Shown: piece after piece, positions 47,601 to 57,874 of the stretch
How the letters are laid out: each line of letters starts with the position of its first letter
Position numbering within the stretch: position 1 is the first letter of the stretch
Assembly: GCF_964204865.1 (NCBI RefSeq)
Contig: NC_135263.1
Span: 13,871,426-13,935,425 of the forward strand
Reading direction: 5' to 3'
DNA length: 64,000 bases
Source: Styela clava
Lineage: Eukaryota > Chordata > Ascidiacea > Stolidobranchia > Styelidae
Translations under genes and position numbers: made by a program
Notes under the pieces: model-generated
The model's database searches: none
Seen by the model: the letters and a program-made list of their open reading frames with translations, nothing else
Told to the model about the DNA's origin: nothing

Positions 47601-50600
47601 TCACATCCCATCTTAATATCTACTGCGAAATCAGATATGGGAAAAGCTCAAGATGTGTTTACATGATGGTGGAGTAAGGCGTAATTGACCAACAGTTTTC
47701 GCGAGCCACTCCATCCTGCACAAGTTTTTAACTTCGAAACCCACTGTGGGTATATAGCTAGGATAGGATTGTCATATTTATGCCAGGGGAGATGGAAGCC
47801 GATAAGACGGCATAATCATATGGCGAACCGCGACCTCTCGTCGGGTTACCAGTCCATGTCAGGTATGGGGTTTGTTAACCAGTTACTTGTTTTTCAGAAA
47901 CATGGACTTGATGGTAGAGGAAGCCGAAACCGACCATCACTCTGCTGTTTGATTATGTGAAATCACTCATATCTTATATGCAAATATTTTACTATTTGAA
48001 CTAATTTCTTTAGTCATCATAATATGCTATAAACTTTCAATCTTTTCTTACCTTTTCTTTTATTCCCTGCCATAATGTTGTAATATCATAAGCACTTTTA
48101 GGACTTCTAGTTTTCCATACTCTGATCATTCCATCCCCCACACCTACTGCAATCATGCTCGGATCTTTAGGTGATACTGATATGGAATATACAAATCCAC
48201 CCAAAGTGGGTAAAACCCAATCGGGGCCGCGACTGGCACTGGCAGACTCGGATGGAATAGTCCAATGCAATAATTGTCTATCCATAGACGTAGTCACAAT
48301 GGAGTTTGATAAATTTGAGCCATGTGCAATGTTGAAGACTATTCGATGGTGACCGGCATCATGAGTTTGACTTGCTAAAACCTAAAGAATTTAATGAATC
48401 ATTAGCACTGGGATATATTTGAATTGGAGTCCGCTTTATGTAAAAACATTTTTTCAATTAATTTGACATTTGGTATACAATGACAAAAAATTTATCATTT
48501 TTGATTTTTTGTATTATTTTCATGCATAAATCAAAAATATTCTATTTTGCTTTTGAATAAGATAATCAAGCTAACATCATTGATAGCATTCACCAAATTC
48601 TACATGGGATAGGATTGAATTTATCCTAGGAGAAATGGGAAGGGAAACAGTTAAAACGGCTTAATCATAAGGTGAATCACGCCTTTTAGCTGGTTACCAG
48701 TTCATTTTGGGTATGGTATTAGGACATAGACTAGCGAAAATCCTGTCGCACATGATTTTTCCCAGCGAGATTCGAACCAGCGTACTCACGCAGGGTAATC
48801 AGACAAATTATATTAATAGAATAAAATTTTCATATTATCCAGAGGGAGGAAAAAGGCTCAGAACATAAAGATCATTGCTCACACATAAATATGATCCTGC
48901 AAAACCAACGAATAAAAAAACTAGTAACATAAACTCACACATCACCATGATTATATGAAGATAAAAAAATATTCTGACCTCAAATAAGTTTTCTGCTCCA
49001 GGGCTTATATCCCAAACTACTAAGTCTCCATTGTACCCAGATGATATAAATTTGGTCTTTGAATTTTGCGGCCAATGTATGGCAGAATATAATCGTGCAA
49101 CATCCTCATTTGTTTTGCGGCCTGAAAAGTTAATTCAATTTATTATTATGGCAATATCAACAAAACTCAAACCAGTAATGATCTAGGCATTTATTTTAAT
49201 TGGAAGCCTGTTTAAAAACTTAAAAAAAATAAAGTATGTTTTAAAAAATATAGTTAGGTACGCTCGCTGTTTGGGTTGTATAACTCGGAGTAAAACTATT
49301 TTACTTGGTGATATTTGTCACCTATTTATATACAATTGTTTGATCAAAGCATGGTCATGTGCACTCACTCAAAAGAGGGAGCCTATCTCGAACATGATTC
49401 ATTCATAAAGTAAGTCTGGTTGGGTTAATGGGTACTACTCCCGAAGTATGTGAATCAAGATGGCGGACACCAGATCGTAGTATGTGTACCAGGTTAGGGT
49501 TAGGCCATAATTTTATTCCAATTTTCCTTATTTCAGTTCTATTACGAGTTCGGGGACTAGCCAAGTGACTCCAATAGTATTTGTACCTAAAATTATGACC
49601 TAACCCTAACCTGGTACACATACTACGTTCCGGTGTCTGCCATCTTGATTCACATACTTCGGGATTACCGGTCAATGTAACTAAGATCCATGTTTGGATA
49701 AGTGCTATCCACAACTATATTTACCCTTTTTGACTGTGTTAGGAATCTTCAATGTTCTTCTACATTTTCCTTCACCTATACTCCATAGTTTGATAGTCTT
49801 ATCTTTACTACCAGTCGCAATAACACCCTCATATCCACTAAAAAATAAGATTCCATCTCAATTAAATTGAATCATATCGAATTCAACAAAATTAATAAAT
49901 GGTAATAGGAAAGTTTATTCGAAGATTTGATGAAAAGGGCATTATAGTTCTACTATGTAAGTTGCACAATTCAATTCAACTGACAATTCAGTTGACGAAT
50001 CCTCAAATTCATCACGATACTTACGGTAGATAGTATTTCTTACTCTTCAAAATTTTTCCGTTATCATCTTGCGTCTTGCTAATCAAAAAGTTTCATTCAG
50101 ATACGAATATACATAAAGTATGACATGTCAAATTTCAACTGATTATAGAATTTTCTTTGTTTATCCTGAGAGGCGCCATCACATTGAATGAACATATGAC
50201 AAATTGGTCCATTGGGTACGAAAATGGTTATCGTATATTCTCGAATACAAGACGAGTTTAAAACTCAAAAAATAGTTGCCAAAATGAAGGGTCTGCATAT
50301 ATGCGCACAACTCTGATCGCACTGAAAATTATGCATATGCACAAGGCACAACTCTGATCACACCCAAACGAAATGACATTAGGCTTATGTAACCTAACAG
50401 TTACAACTCTAACCATGCTAAGTTTACATGATAAGAGCGTACAATTTGTAGGGTTGGCTTTCATGCGAATTTTTTTAGGTTCACCGTTTTGAGGGGACCA
50501 GTTGAGATGGGTCCCCTGGAAGTTGAAAAGGAATCAGAGAAAGTTATGTTAACTACTTTAGGATCCGTCAAAACATATTTCAGTATGTAAGGTCAGTAGT

Positions 50601-52022
50601 AAAATCCATTAAATTGATAATTATGTATACCCATTTGCTGCAATCTCCTCTTCATCCTTCGGCCCTTTACTTGAGAACACTAAATTCTCATCTTGAAATG
50701 GCGACCATACAATCGAATGTACTTCATTAGTGTGACCTCTCAGTTTCTTGATAACCTGTTTGTACAGTGGAAATATAACTAAAATAAATTTTTTGGAAAA
50801 CAAACATGTAATACATACAGTTCCATTTCTTCTTATGTCCATCAATGAGACTGCTCCTGATTTATAACCAATTGCAACAATGTTTTCATTGTGAGGTGAA
50901 CAAGTAAGACATCCAAGATGCATCTGACTGCTTCCATCTGGATAAAACCGGTCTGTGCTGCCTTTATCCAAATTCCAACAGACAACAAATCCTTTCTCAT
51001 CACCAGAAAGTATCAGGGATGGATTTACTACAAAAATGAATAAAAAATGAGAAAAATCAAGAACTAAATAAATAGGAAAATTCAAATTTTTAAAAAATTT
51101 TCGAATTTCAAAAGGATTGACGTTCATTTCTGCAGTTATTGAAAAACATGTCACTGATAAAAAGAAACTAGCGTCAAGCAGACATACACTGTGGAAGTAA
51201 AAGTAGTTAGCTATCACAAATAAAGCATTTCACAGCATTTTATGACAGGGGCAAGCTGAAAAAAATACGAAATCATCAATAGAATACCTGGAGACCAATG
51301 CACTGATATGATTTTATTGCTTCCATGAGCAGATTGTTCATGAAGCATTAATTTTTGTCGAACATCCCATACTTTAACGGAACAGTCATCAGCTCCAGAT
51401 GAAATCCGAAGTAATTGGTCTTGACCAATGGTAGGACAGAAAGAACATGTTGTAACTTTATCAGTATGGCCACTCAGGATACCTAAAACAATGATATATT
51501 TGGCCATAATAACATTGTAATTAGCACATAGACAGGTTCACAATATACAACATCTGACTTATGCTCATTGCTAACCGAACCCTGGAGTAGTGATGTATAA
51601 CAAACAAATAAAAAATTACTGTACAAAAATTCTATAAATCAATAACAGTATAGTTAGGTATACCAGTGAAATTCAGATCAATCTAGAATTTGAAATCTAA
51701 TAATTTTTTAATAGACCGACAAAATAAAAATTTTGTTCAGATTCATTACGTTACACAAAGGGGGAAAATACTGATTCAAACCATAATTTTTCTCCACAAA
51801 ATGCAAATTACGGAACTAGAAAAAACTGTAACCACATCTTAAAAATCCCATGGAAAACAAATAAAAAATCCCATGAATAATCCTACCATAAATTTCAGCT
51901 CTCTTTTGTGTCAAATCCAATAAAAATACCAAATTTCTCGATCCAAATGCAAGAATTCCATTATGTGAGGTATCTATACCTCGAGACTGATACCACACTG
52001 GTGACGATGGAAGAACAACCAT
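29690..52022 (-). CDS. GEMIN5: GEMIN5, SMN-complex snRNA-binding WD40 protein, 27 exons
   Basis: Binds the cap and Sm-site code of pre-snRNAs for the SMN complex; cytoplasmic and nuclear. Exons, 5' to 3' (minus strand): 51887-52022, 51288-51482, 50819-51027, 50631-50755, 49725-49837, 48979-49121, 48052-48381, 47234-47299, 46878-47096, 45973-46103, 44934-45043, 44550-44654, 43850-43977, 42164-42359, 37773-37919, 36740-36841, 36339-36390, 35785-35941, 35363-35520, 34799-34887, 34092-34261, 33671-33806, 32762-32954, 32276-32362, 31763-31878, 31025-31209, 29690-30151. They join in phase to 1,419 residues (human 1,508). W10-Y11 in SPVWYQ match the human cap-contacting W14-Y15. Two WD40 propellers span about 1-735 (motifs [27 protein letters not shown]). 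A basic linker (KKKGRNKK) and a TPR-like dimerisation domain (about 930-1170; [23 protein letters not shown]) follow. ATG 52058 is an alternative in-frame start. The C-terminal third is weakly conserved. Confidence 0.93.
30515..30685 (-). repeat. SINE copy, minus strand, GEMIN5 intron 26
   Basis: Degenerate copy of the same SINE body in reverse orientation (TCAATCATATGGTGAACC, GTCAGTGTCAGGTATG, GGCTTGATGGTAGTGGAAGC). A second fragment in the opposite orientation follows at about 30895-31010, with ATTCCTCTTCTCTGAGATAA and tail TTCTATCATAACC, ending next to exon 26. Confidence 0.5.
34970..35330 (+). repeat. Full-length tRNA-derived SINE, plus strand, GEMIN5 intron 19
   Basis: The most complete plus-strand copy. 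The tRNA-like head (about 34972-35065) holds a B-box-like GAAGTTCGAATTC and the family motif CTGATTACCCT. A middle section (CTCCCCGACATCATAGGGTG, GCTTCCTCCACCACCAAG) precedes the body CATACCAGACATGAACTGGT, GAGAGGCCATGATTCGC and TTTCCTCTCCCCCTGGA. The same head motif appears in the copies at 3.7 kb and 48.8 kb, tying head and body into one family. Confidence 0.75.
37478..37560 (-). repeat. tRNA-like fragment with perfect B box
   Basis: Minus strand reads CCTGGTTCGAATCCCATTTT, containing the Pol III B box GGTTCGAATCC. No acceptor stem or full cloverleaf can be drawn around it, so it is better read as a SINE head or tRNA pseudogene than a working tRNA gene. Confidence 0.45.
38116..40405. mobile_element. 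Nested hAT-like element with repeated interior
   Basis: The ends are CAGGGATGGCCAATACC and TTTTGGACAACCCTG, and both subterminal regions carry clusters of TTCGAATA-type motifs, plausible transposase binding sites. The flanks CCCACCGG (38106-38113) and CCCACCGC (40406-40413) are a 7/8 match, suggesting a decayed 8-bp duplication with two extra bases at the left. The interior holds six copies of a 32-bp motif and a roughly 220-bp block in direct and inverted copies. Confidence 0.65.
38347..39530. repeat. Internal direct and inverted repeat array in the nested element
   Basis: Block A (38347-38575, with ACAGAATTAAATTAATACG and GACTTGTGACAATTTTTTCG) recurs inverted at about 38820-39060 and directly again at about 39325-39530. 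A second motif, GTTTACCACACATTTTATGT followed by CCACAGATCGCCG or variants, starts at about 38581, 38689, 38764, 39080, 39179 and 39287. No frame is conserved across the copies. Confidence 0.75.
41042..41145 (+). repeat. Minisatellite, 26-bp unit, four copies
   Basis: Four perfect head-to-tail copies of a 26-bp unit that begins CTAAACTACACC and ends TTAACAACCG. It lies inside the outer hAT element near its right end. Perfect identity implies recent expansion. Confidence 0.95.
41470..41690. repeat. Copy of the palindromic MITE family, GEMIN5 intron 14
   Basis: It shares blocks with 49439-49674: GTAGTATGTGTACCAGGTTA, GGCCATAATTTTATTCC, AGAGTTCGGGGA and a terminal TACACATACTTC. The two arms are more diverged than in the 49.4-kb copy. 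Confidence 0.6.
42820..43090 (+). repeat. Interspersed repeat with short-tandem start
   Basis: The stretch opens with TTATCGATTTTAATCGGTAA and a GTCTGTCTGTAGGTCTG run. A GC-richer block with GATGCACGCGATATCTCAC and GATTTTGCATGTGCATTCAT follows. Its composition differs from the surrounding intron and it is non-coding. I judge it a dispersed repeat, although no second copy occurs in this window. Confidence 0.35.
44163..44405 (+). repeat. Dispersed repeat, second copy of 14975-15320
   Basis: Shares GGACAATTCCAGAAAT, CTGCACAAAAGTTACAC, TCCACCATGCATTAACA and ATGGTACAGCAGGAGCCCAT with the copy at 15 kb, in the same order and orientation. It lies in GEMIN5 intron 12, between the exons at 43977 and 44550. 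A degenerate SINE tail occupies about 44080-44162 just before it. Confidence 0.7.
45795..45930 (+). repeat. SINE fragment, plus strand, GEMIN5 intron 10
   Basis: Body motifs ACATGGACTGATGCCCGAAC, GAGAGGACGTGGTTCATC and TACCTCTCCTCCAGAATAAA, with tail TTTTATCTATC. No tRNA head. Confidence 0.5.
46370..46387. repeat. Dinucleotide microsatellite (AC)n
   Basis: A short run of alternating A and C (about eight units) in GEMIN5 intron 9. Confidence 0.9.
47383..47960. repeat. Two SINE pieces in opposite orientation, GEMIN5 intron 7
   Basis: At 47383-47610 the plus strand has an A-box-like TATGGCAAAGTGGTTAGC, a B-box-like region near CTGAATCCAGTT and a tail CATATTTATCCCAGGG. At about 47755-47950 the minus strand carries the usual body (plus strand: GGCGAACCGCGACCTCTCGT, TACCAGTCCATGTCAGGTAT, CATGGACTTGATGGTAGAGG). 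The open frame at 47685-47960 is only antisense SINE. Confidence 0.6.
48600..48840 (-). repeat. Nearly full SINE, minus strand, GEMIN5 intron 6
   Basis: On the minus strand the tRNA-like head gives CTGATTACCCTGCGTGAG and CGCTGGTTCGAATCTCGCTG, with a good B box. The body CAAAATGAACTGGTAACCAG and tail near TTCAATCCTATCC follow. It is the second copy that shows head and body joined. Confidence 0.75.
49439..49674. mobile_element. Palindromic MITE, 236 bp, GEMIN5 intron 5
   Basis: The left end, TCCCGAAGTATGTGAATCAA then GATGGCGGACACC, is mirrored at the right by GGTGTCTGCC and then TTGATTCACATACTTCGGGA. The inverted arms continue through TGTGTACCAGGTTAGGGTTA and GGCCATAATTTTA, about 80 bases per arm, so the single strand could fold into a long hairpin. 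Related copies lie at 25671-25832 and 41470-41690. Confidence 0.8.
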
Positions 52023-52716
52023 ATTTATACTAAATATTTTACCATAAACATCTAACATACAAAAATTCTTTGATTAGATGTTGTTACATAGTAGAAAAAA
52101 TGAAAATCTTGAGTATTAAATATGATTCTTTGCAATAATGAATAGTCTTATACCAGGGGTAAATAACACAGGGCATACATGTTTAATGCGGCACACCATG
52201 AGCACGAACATGACCCGCATATGGTTTGGTAGGAGGTAATTCTTTATGGAAACAACTGCATCTCAGCTACAGACTCGATTCGCAGATAAATATTTAGATT
52301 TAGTGATGCGCATCGCTATTTCTTCTTTGAAGCCCAACATACCAAATTTTAACTTCAGAAGTTCATTCATATTACCAATACATATTCGAAAGTGGCTTGG
52401 CAGCAACAACATTATTTCAACATTACACTTTGGCACATATGCTCATTGGAAATGTGTACTCCGGGTATATACAACAACATTTTTTATATAAAAATTCAAT
52501 TTGTAGTATAGATATTACCACACCAAAACAGGAAAATACCTAAAAAGAGCTTCCCATAACAAACAAATATTGCAAATGAAAATTGAAATTATTGCAAGTT
52601 TTTATCAAACAATAGAAGTGTGGTACACTAAATGAAATCTCTCAATGGGTGCTTTAAATTTGATTCACGAGACATAAGCAATGATCATTCACAATAAATA
52701 TAAATATAATAATATT
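52023..52716. other. Spacer between CCDC115 and GEMIN5
   Basis: About 0.7 kb with no supported gene. CCAGGGGTAAATAACAC at 52154 resembles one hAT end, but I find no matching right end before CCDC115. It should hold the GEMIN5 5' leader and the CCDC115 3' UTR. Confidence 0.4.
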
Positions 52717-53349
52717 TCACTTGATTGAAATCTCAGAATTTAACTCTTTAATTTTTGTTTTAGCCAATTTTAATTGAGATTGCAGTGTGCTTATATCACC
52801 AATGATTATGGAGGCTTTTCGAAATTCAATTTGGCATTGCCGAAGACTTTGTGGAACAAGCACACCAAACCAATTTAATGGATCAGTTGGGGTTGCAATT
52901 TTATCTTCTTCGCTGATATCAATATCAGAAACAGCAGATGGCAATTCATTAATAGAAGACTGGACGTGATCAGTATCATCCGTTTCAATGTTTTTGTCTT
53001 CAGAACTGCTATTGCCTACATTTCTTTTCCTTAAAATTGCTTCTTTTTGATCACCACTTTTGGTTTTGTTTTGTTTTTCTGATACTTTTCTTTCATTTTT
53101 GTTATGTTGAACTTCAAATTTAGAAACCTCATCATCGTTTTGTTCAACATTAACAGTTACATTTGCACTCATTACAGAAGCATAATTCAGTTTAGATACT
53201 TGTTTCATTCCCATGACATATCGTGCCTTTGACATACAAAAAAATCCATTCTCCATACATGTTTGTAACTGCTGCTTTTTCTCGTGAATTTGTTGTATTA
53301 TTCGCAAAAGATTAAGATATTGAAAATCCAAATTCTGTTTTGAAGCCAT
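52717..53349 (-). CDS. CCDC115: CCDC115 (Vma22-like) V-ATPase assembly factor, intronless
   Basis: Accessory protein for assembly of the V-ATPase Vo sector in the ER/Golgi, the metazoan counterpart of yeast Vma22. The 210-residue protein (human 180) has the two family blocks. An N-terminal coiled coil (about residues 8-34; RIIQQIHEKKQQLQ) is followed by a C-terminal block with DPLNWFGVLVPQSLRQCQIE at about 156-175 and a final coiled coil (LQSQLKLAKTKIKELNSEI). The central 70-150 is acidic and low-complexity, as in other members. The start is the first ATG of the frame, close to the human N-terminus. There are no introns here, whereas vertebrate CCDC115 has several. It is co-oriented with GEMIN5, with a 0.7-kb gap that is too long to argue for an operon. 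Confidence 0.88.
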   Translation of the reverse strand: MASKQNLDFQYLNLLRIIQQIHEKKQQLQTCMENGFFCMSKARYVMGMKQVSKLNYASVMSANVTVNVEQNDDEVSKFEVQHNKNERKVSEKQNKTKSGDQKEAILRKRNVGNSSSEDKNIETDDTDHVQSSINELPSAVSDIDISEEDKIATPTDPLNWFGVLVPQSLRQCQIEFRKASIIIGDISTLQSQLKLAKTKIKELNSEISIK

Positions 53350-53615
53350 TCTTGCGTTTTATAATTTGGTAAAAAGAATGACTTTTACTGAAATAAAACG
53401 GGCACATTGTTATGAAATTCCAATATCAGAATATCTATTTTTAGCACCTTCTCTGCTGGATGTCTGCCGGACTGGATGAAAAAAATAAAACAGTCTGACA
53501 GTTTAAATAAATAGTGAACCATGGGTGCATGATTTGAGATATTTCTAATCAATCGTATACCAGTATACTGGTATCCTGTAATGTTATATATAGAATTTGG
53601 CTGCAAACCAAATTT

Positions 53616-54075
53616 GGGGTCTCGTGTAGTTTCGTACCTAACGTACTTCTGGTGGGCGTAGCATAACAATTTTTTGATATGTCAATCCTAGGCCCCATCT
53701 GACTACGCCATACAAAAATTACGTCACTACAGCACTATGACATCACAATCACGTCATAGAGCTTGCCAAAATACGTACAATCGCCCGAAATGGAATTGGC
53801 GCCGACGATAAAGAGCTGACTGACGTTATCGATCTCTCTCCTATTGGAATCGTTGCCACGAGAAAAATAACTGTTTGATTTTGGGTGCTCTTTTGCGTGT
53901 CTTGGATGGTAGTTCGAATAGTTTGAAGGGCTCTATTACGTCACTGTGACGTCGTGTTGATGTAATTTTTGGATGGTGTAGTCAGGTGGGGGTTAGGATT
54001 GATACGTGAAAACATTGTCATGCTACGCTCACTAGAAGTATGTTAGGTACGAAACTACATGAGAGATGAGACCCG
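53616..54075. mobile_element. Long-inverted-repeat MITE upstream of CCDC115, 460 bp
   Basis: Left arm GGGTCTCGTGTAGTTTCGTA with following CCTAACGTACTTCT is mirrored by AGAAGTATGTTAGGTACGAA then ACTACATGAGAGATGAGACC. The arms extend about 150 bases each (GTCAATCCTAGGCCCC against GGGGGTTAGGATTGAT, and CCATACAAAAATTACGTCA against TGATGTAATTTTTGGATGG). It sits about 270 bases upstream of the CCDC115 ATG. Confidence 0.8.
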
Positions 54076-56945
54076 GTCTGTGCATCTACTGCCTACTGGC
54101 TTAGAAATTTTTCTATAATTTTTTCGAGTAGACCAGAGCCTGGAAAAGCCGCCCTGGATGGCACTGAAACTATTTTTATTGAATACAGATCCTACCGGTA
54201 CATAGCTGATAATGTTCCGGCACACCATACAGCATACACGATAACACGAATAAGCGGCTTGCTCCCGCACCGCGCACATGTTTGTGTTGTGCTTCATGCA
54301 TCTCCCTGCACTTTAACGACATCTTGTGGTTATCAGATTTACTTTCCATTCTCGGTAGGTATTCGTGAAATCGTGAGTATAAACGATTCTATTTTTCCTA
54401 TTGTTTATTGCTTTTACTGCATTTTGCAAACTCCTGTTATATGGATAATTGCTATTTTATTGCTAAGTTTTACAAATGGCCAATAAACATAAAAGAAAAA
54501 AATCATATGATCAATGTTTTTTAAGTTCAGTTTCACTGAAATCACGACAATATACAACATGATGCACAACTCCGGCATTTGTAACCGAAGATCGTATCCG
54601 ATAACACGCTTCAATCAATGACATTAATGTCATTGCTGAAATAAAGGGCCAGTCGAAATGGGTTATTTGTATCAAAGGATGAAATTTAGTTTTTGGTGAG
54701 TTTAATGATTTTTGGGCAGAAGGCTATTACTTTTGTGCATTCCTAAATTTTCTATAAATTCAATGAGATTTAATATTTTATCCAAAATTTTGATATATTT
54801 TTATTTTCATTGGAACACGGCAGTTTCCGGTTTAGACAGGACAAGCAATCCGCCAAATGAAAAGGGTGGTTTTAGAGTCAAACTTCTAAGACGCTTTTTG
54901 ACCAACTGAGTAATACGAATAACTTCTGATGTTGTTGTCATCATAGCGCATTGTGAGAAAAATCATCAAAAATATTACTCAGCACAATCTTCACGACAGT
55001 TATTGTATTTCATCATTTTTTAGAAATTAACAAAAACGTTCTCATCTCCCAGCCCACTGATTAACACTCTGCGTCAGAATAATCCAAGTCGAAAATTATA
55101 AATAAAACGAAATGTATATGTGGAAATCATTTTATTAATAGAAAAGTGAACAAATAATTTACAGACACGATGAATGATTAATCTAAATTGTAATAATGTG
55201 TTGATACAACCACTATATAGTATTATTTGTCGTGAAAAGTTTTGAACATAAAAAGCATTCAATATTAGAAAAATTATATCTACGGTATATGCCAATTGCC
55301 ATCGACAGTTGCAAACTAATATCTTTCTATAAAAAAAAGAAATTTTAAATACTAGTTCTTGTAAAAATAATAAATGATGGATAAGAACGTATAGAGAGAG
55401 TAATGATGTATTTTTATTTATAATTCTATAAATATATATAAAATTTAATTTGCTCTTAACACGAGAGAGCCTAAATGAACCTATCATCTCACTCCATTGT
55501 TTAAATTTTGAAGTATGATATTAAAAATGATATGTAAAATGATGAACGGACTCGAAACTGTAATTTTGGGGGCCACCAAAACAAGTTCAATCGGGAGCTA
55601 GTACATTGTGTGATGTTAGCTTTCACTCGATCTAATTTTTCTTGCATTTCATCCCATTTTTTCACCGTATTGTAGATTTAAGCGTACGATTTCCTAGTTC
55701 AAATAAGCTGTGTCAGACAACCTATTTTCAATATGAGTCCCTGTCACCCCCTCGCTGTACTCAGCTTTGCTGGATCCGTTTCTTTGCGAATCACACTTGT
55801 GACGTTGATGTCACCATAGTGCTTTGTGTCGTCATCGGTCGTCGATTATCCTGCAGAAAGTGACGTTAATTGGTATTAGTAGTAAATGGTCTATTATGAT
55901 ATAGATTTTGTAAGAAGGATGATTATAACAACAAGAGATCGTTACTTTGATAGTATCTACAGCTGTTAATGTAGGGTACATGTAAAGATGCGTTGAATAC
56001 GATAAACAACATCAATTCATTTCGAGATTTCGTAAACACACATTCAGTTACATGCAAACATATTGCTGTATTTTAAACTTTGATGTAGGTCGTTTCGATG
56101 TTGTTAGATTGTCTATAATAAGTTTAAGTACAACTCTGATTTGCTTTTGCCTTGGTTCAGAGATATATTCAAAACATTACTACACAGGCAACAAGCTTAT
56201 GCAAATAGGTCAGCCTATGAATTCAGAACGCAAGCCAGGCAATTAAAATTTGAGCATGACATTCATTAAACGTATAGTAAGTAGTAACTATGGGAAAACA
56301 TTGAAGTGGATTCCTGCATACATGAAACGTTGAGGATGGTAACAACAATACGGAATTCCTAACCTAAATACTTTTGTTTCTACGACATAGGTGTACAACG
56401 TAAGAATTGAGACCACAATGGCGCTCGTAACTTGTTTCAAAATGATGGCTATGGTAACAAAAATTCAATATAATATCTGTATTATCTGTGGAACACTGTG
56501 CGTTTTTCTGTATTTAGAAAAAATCATTATAGCCTACAATCAAATACTGTTTGTCATATTGGACACGATAACATGCACCACAGAGTTTCCTTTGGTCAAC
56601 ACTGCGTTTAATAATCTTTGTGTAATGAAGAAGATATTTTTAAGCATAAAAACAGTATCATTAACATGGAGGGTTTCCAATTCTGTTTTAGTCAAATTAG
56701 TGTCGCAATGAGGAACGCCAAGCGTCTCCTCCAGTCACACCATGCGTGCTTGCTTTAGCTCATTCGACGCTGCGCGACAATTTAGTGTTACTGCGTAAAA
56801 TACGTTATATAATCTGTTAGGCCTTGCTTATACCATGCTGCAAGTAAAATGAAATGAGCTTCGGATCGAAAGACGATCTGAGTTAGTTAGTAAGCGTAGC
56901 GCGTGCGGTGTTAGTTGTGATAAAGCTGGTAGTTAAACTGGTTTG
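54076..56945. other. Intergenic DNA without a recognised gene
   Basis: Open frames here (for example 55074-55487 minus and 56391-56711 plus) are AT-rich, lack domains and have no splice partners. I see no gene, RNA or clear transposon end. Confidence 0.5.
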
Positions 56946-57044
56946 TTAATGACCTATTATCCAGTCTTGGCATGCACTCCACTGCAAATTACCCACGACT
57001 CCAACACCACGGTCACTCATAACTTGACGAAATGTGGTTTTGAA
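56946..57044 (-). CDS. Candidate last exon of the CCK-type receptor
   Basis: An acceptor (GTTTACAG) is followed by 32 in-phase codons and a stop: FKTTFRQVMSDRGVGVV and onward. The phase fits the donor after the TM7 exon, and the length suits a GPCR tail. The residues are not conserved with known receptors, so this is only a candidate; reading into the intron after 57875 or another exon is also possible. Confidence 0.3.
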   Translation of the reverse strand, partial: FKTTFRQVMSDRGVGVVGNLQWSACQDWIIGH

Positions 57045-57874
57045 CTGTAAACAATACCATATACATGATTCGGATAAATAAAATGGGCTTGACCAAAGTC
57101 GATAAATCAAAGACAAAACGGATTTTGAAATAGTAGGTATATAGAATATTACGTGTCATTTCCAAAACCTGGGTGCATGACGGCCACCGGCAGTTAAATT
57201 CTTCGAACTAAAAGCAGAGAATGCGGACTTAATGTATTACTTCAATTTTATGACATATCTAACGGTATCATAGTTCAATCACTTTAAACTGAGATAGATT
57301 ACTTATACACAATCACGTTCCAACAATAAGTTCACAAAGTTACGTAAAATTGGATGTGGTAATATTCATTGCGCATTGGCAAATGAGTAGCACTTTATAT
57401 TTTTGACGTCGACTGTATATCCTTAAACAAACTACGACTGCACAAATGAAACAGCAAGCCCCTTACCAGGATCAGCCCCTTATGTTTTAGTTGAATTTTC
57501 CGGTCTTAATTTATTGAAATCAGATTGCCTTATATTAAACACTGATTAAGACTATATTATTACAAGTTTTATATTAACATCGACTTTACTAATAACATAA
57601 CTAATTAGTAATAACACATACTAAATATACCTAATTCAATTTGAATCAGATATTTTTAAGATTGGCTGACAAAACGCACGTCAGATTAATGAAAATAAAA
57701 AAAAAGCCAAACTGTGTCACAACTCACATCAAGCAAAAATACTGCCTTTTCAGTTAACCATGATAGTTACTGACATAGGCTGCATCAAGTCTGAAATAAA
57801 TGGATAATATCTCCAGCGTGTAACAATTTGTAACTTGAGTATTGCATATGGAGTAAATAATGAAATGTTCTTAC

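Noticed and set aside
47685-47960. 91-codon frame, plus strand
   Set aside because: Almost entirely antisense SINE sequence.
52154-52640. hAT element beginning CAGGGGTAAATAAC
   Set aside because: No matching right terminus before CCDC115, so no supported boundary.
52717-53349. Reading CCDC115 as the first exon of GEMIN5
   Set aside because: It has its own start, stop and family signature (DPLNWFGVLVP), and GEMIN5 has its own N-terminus at 52022 with the WY cap motif.
52023-53349. CCDC115-GEMIN5 operon
   Set aside because: The gap of about 0.7 kb is much longer than intercistronic spacing in known tunicate operons; co-orientation alone is weak evidence.
55074-55487. 137-codon hydrophobic frame, minus strand
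   Set aside because: AT-rich DNA, no domain, many rare-looking residue runs, no promoter or splice context; typical chance frame.
56391-56711. 106-codon frame, plus strand
   Set aside because: No recognisable family and composition matches the surrounding AT-rich DNA.
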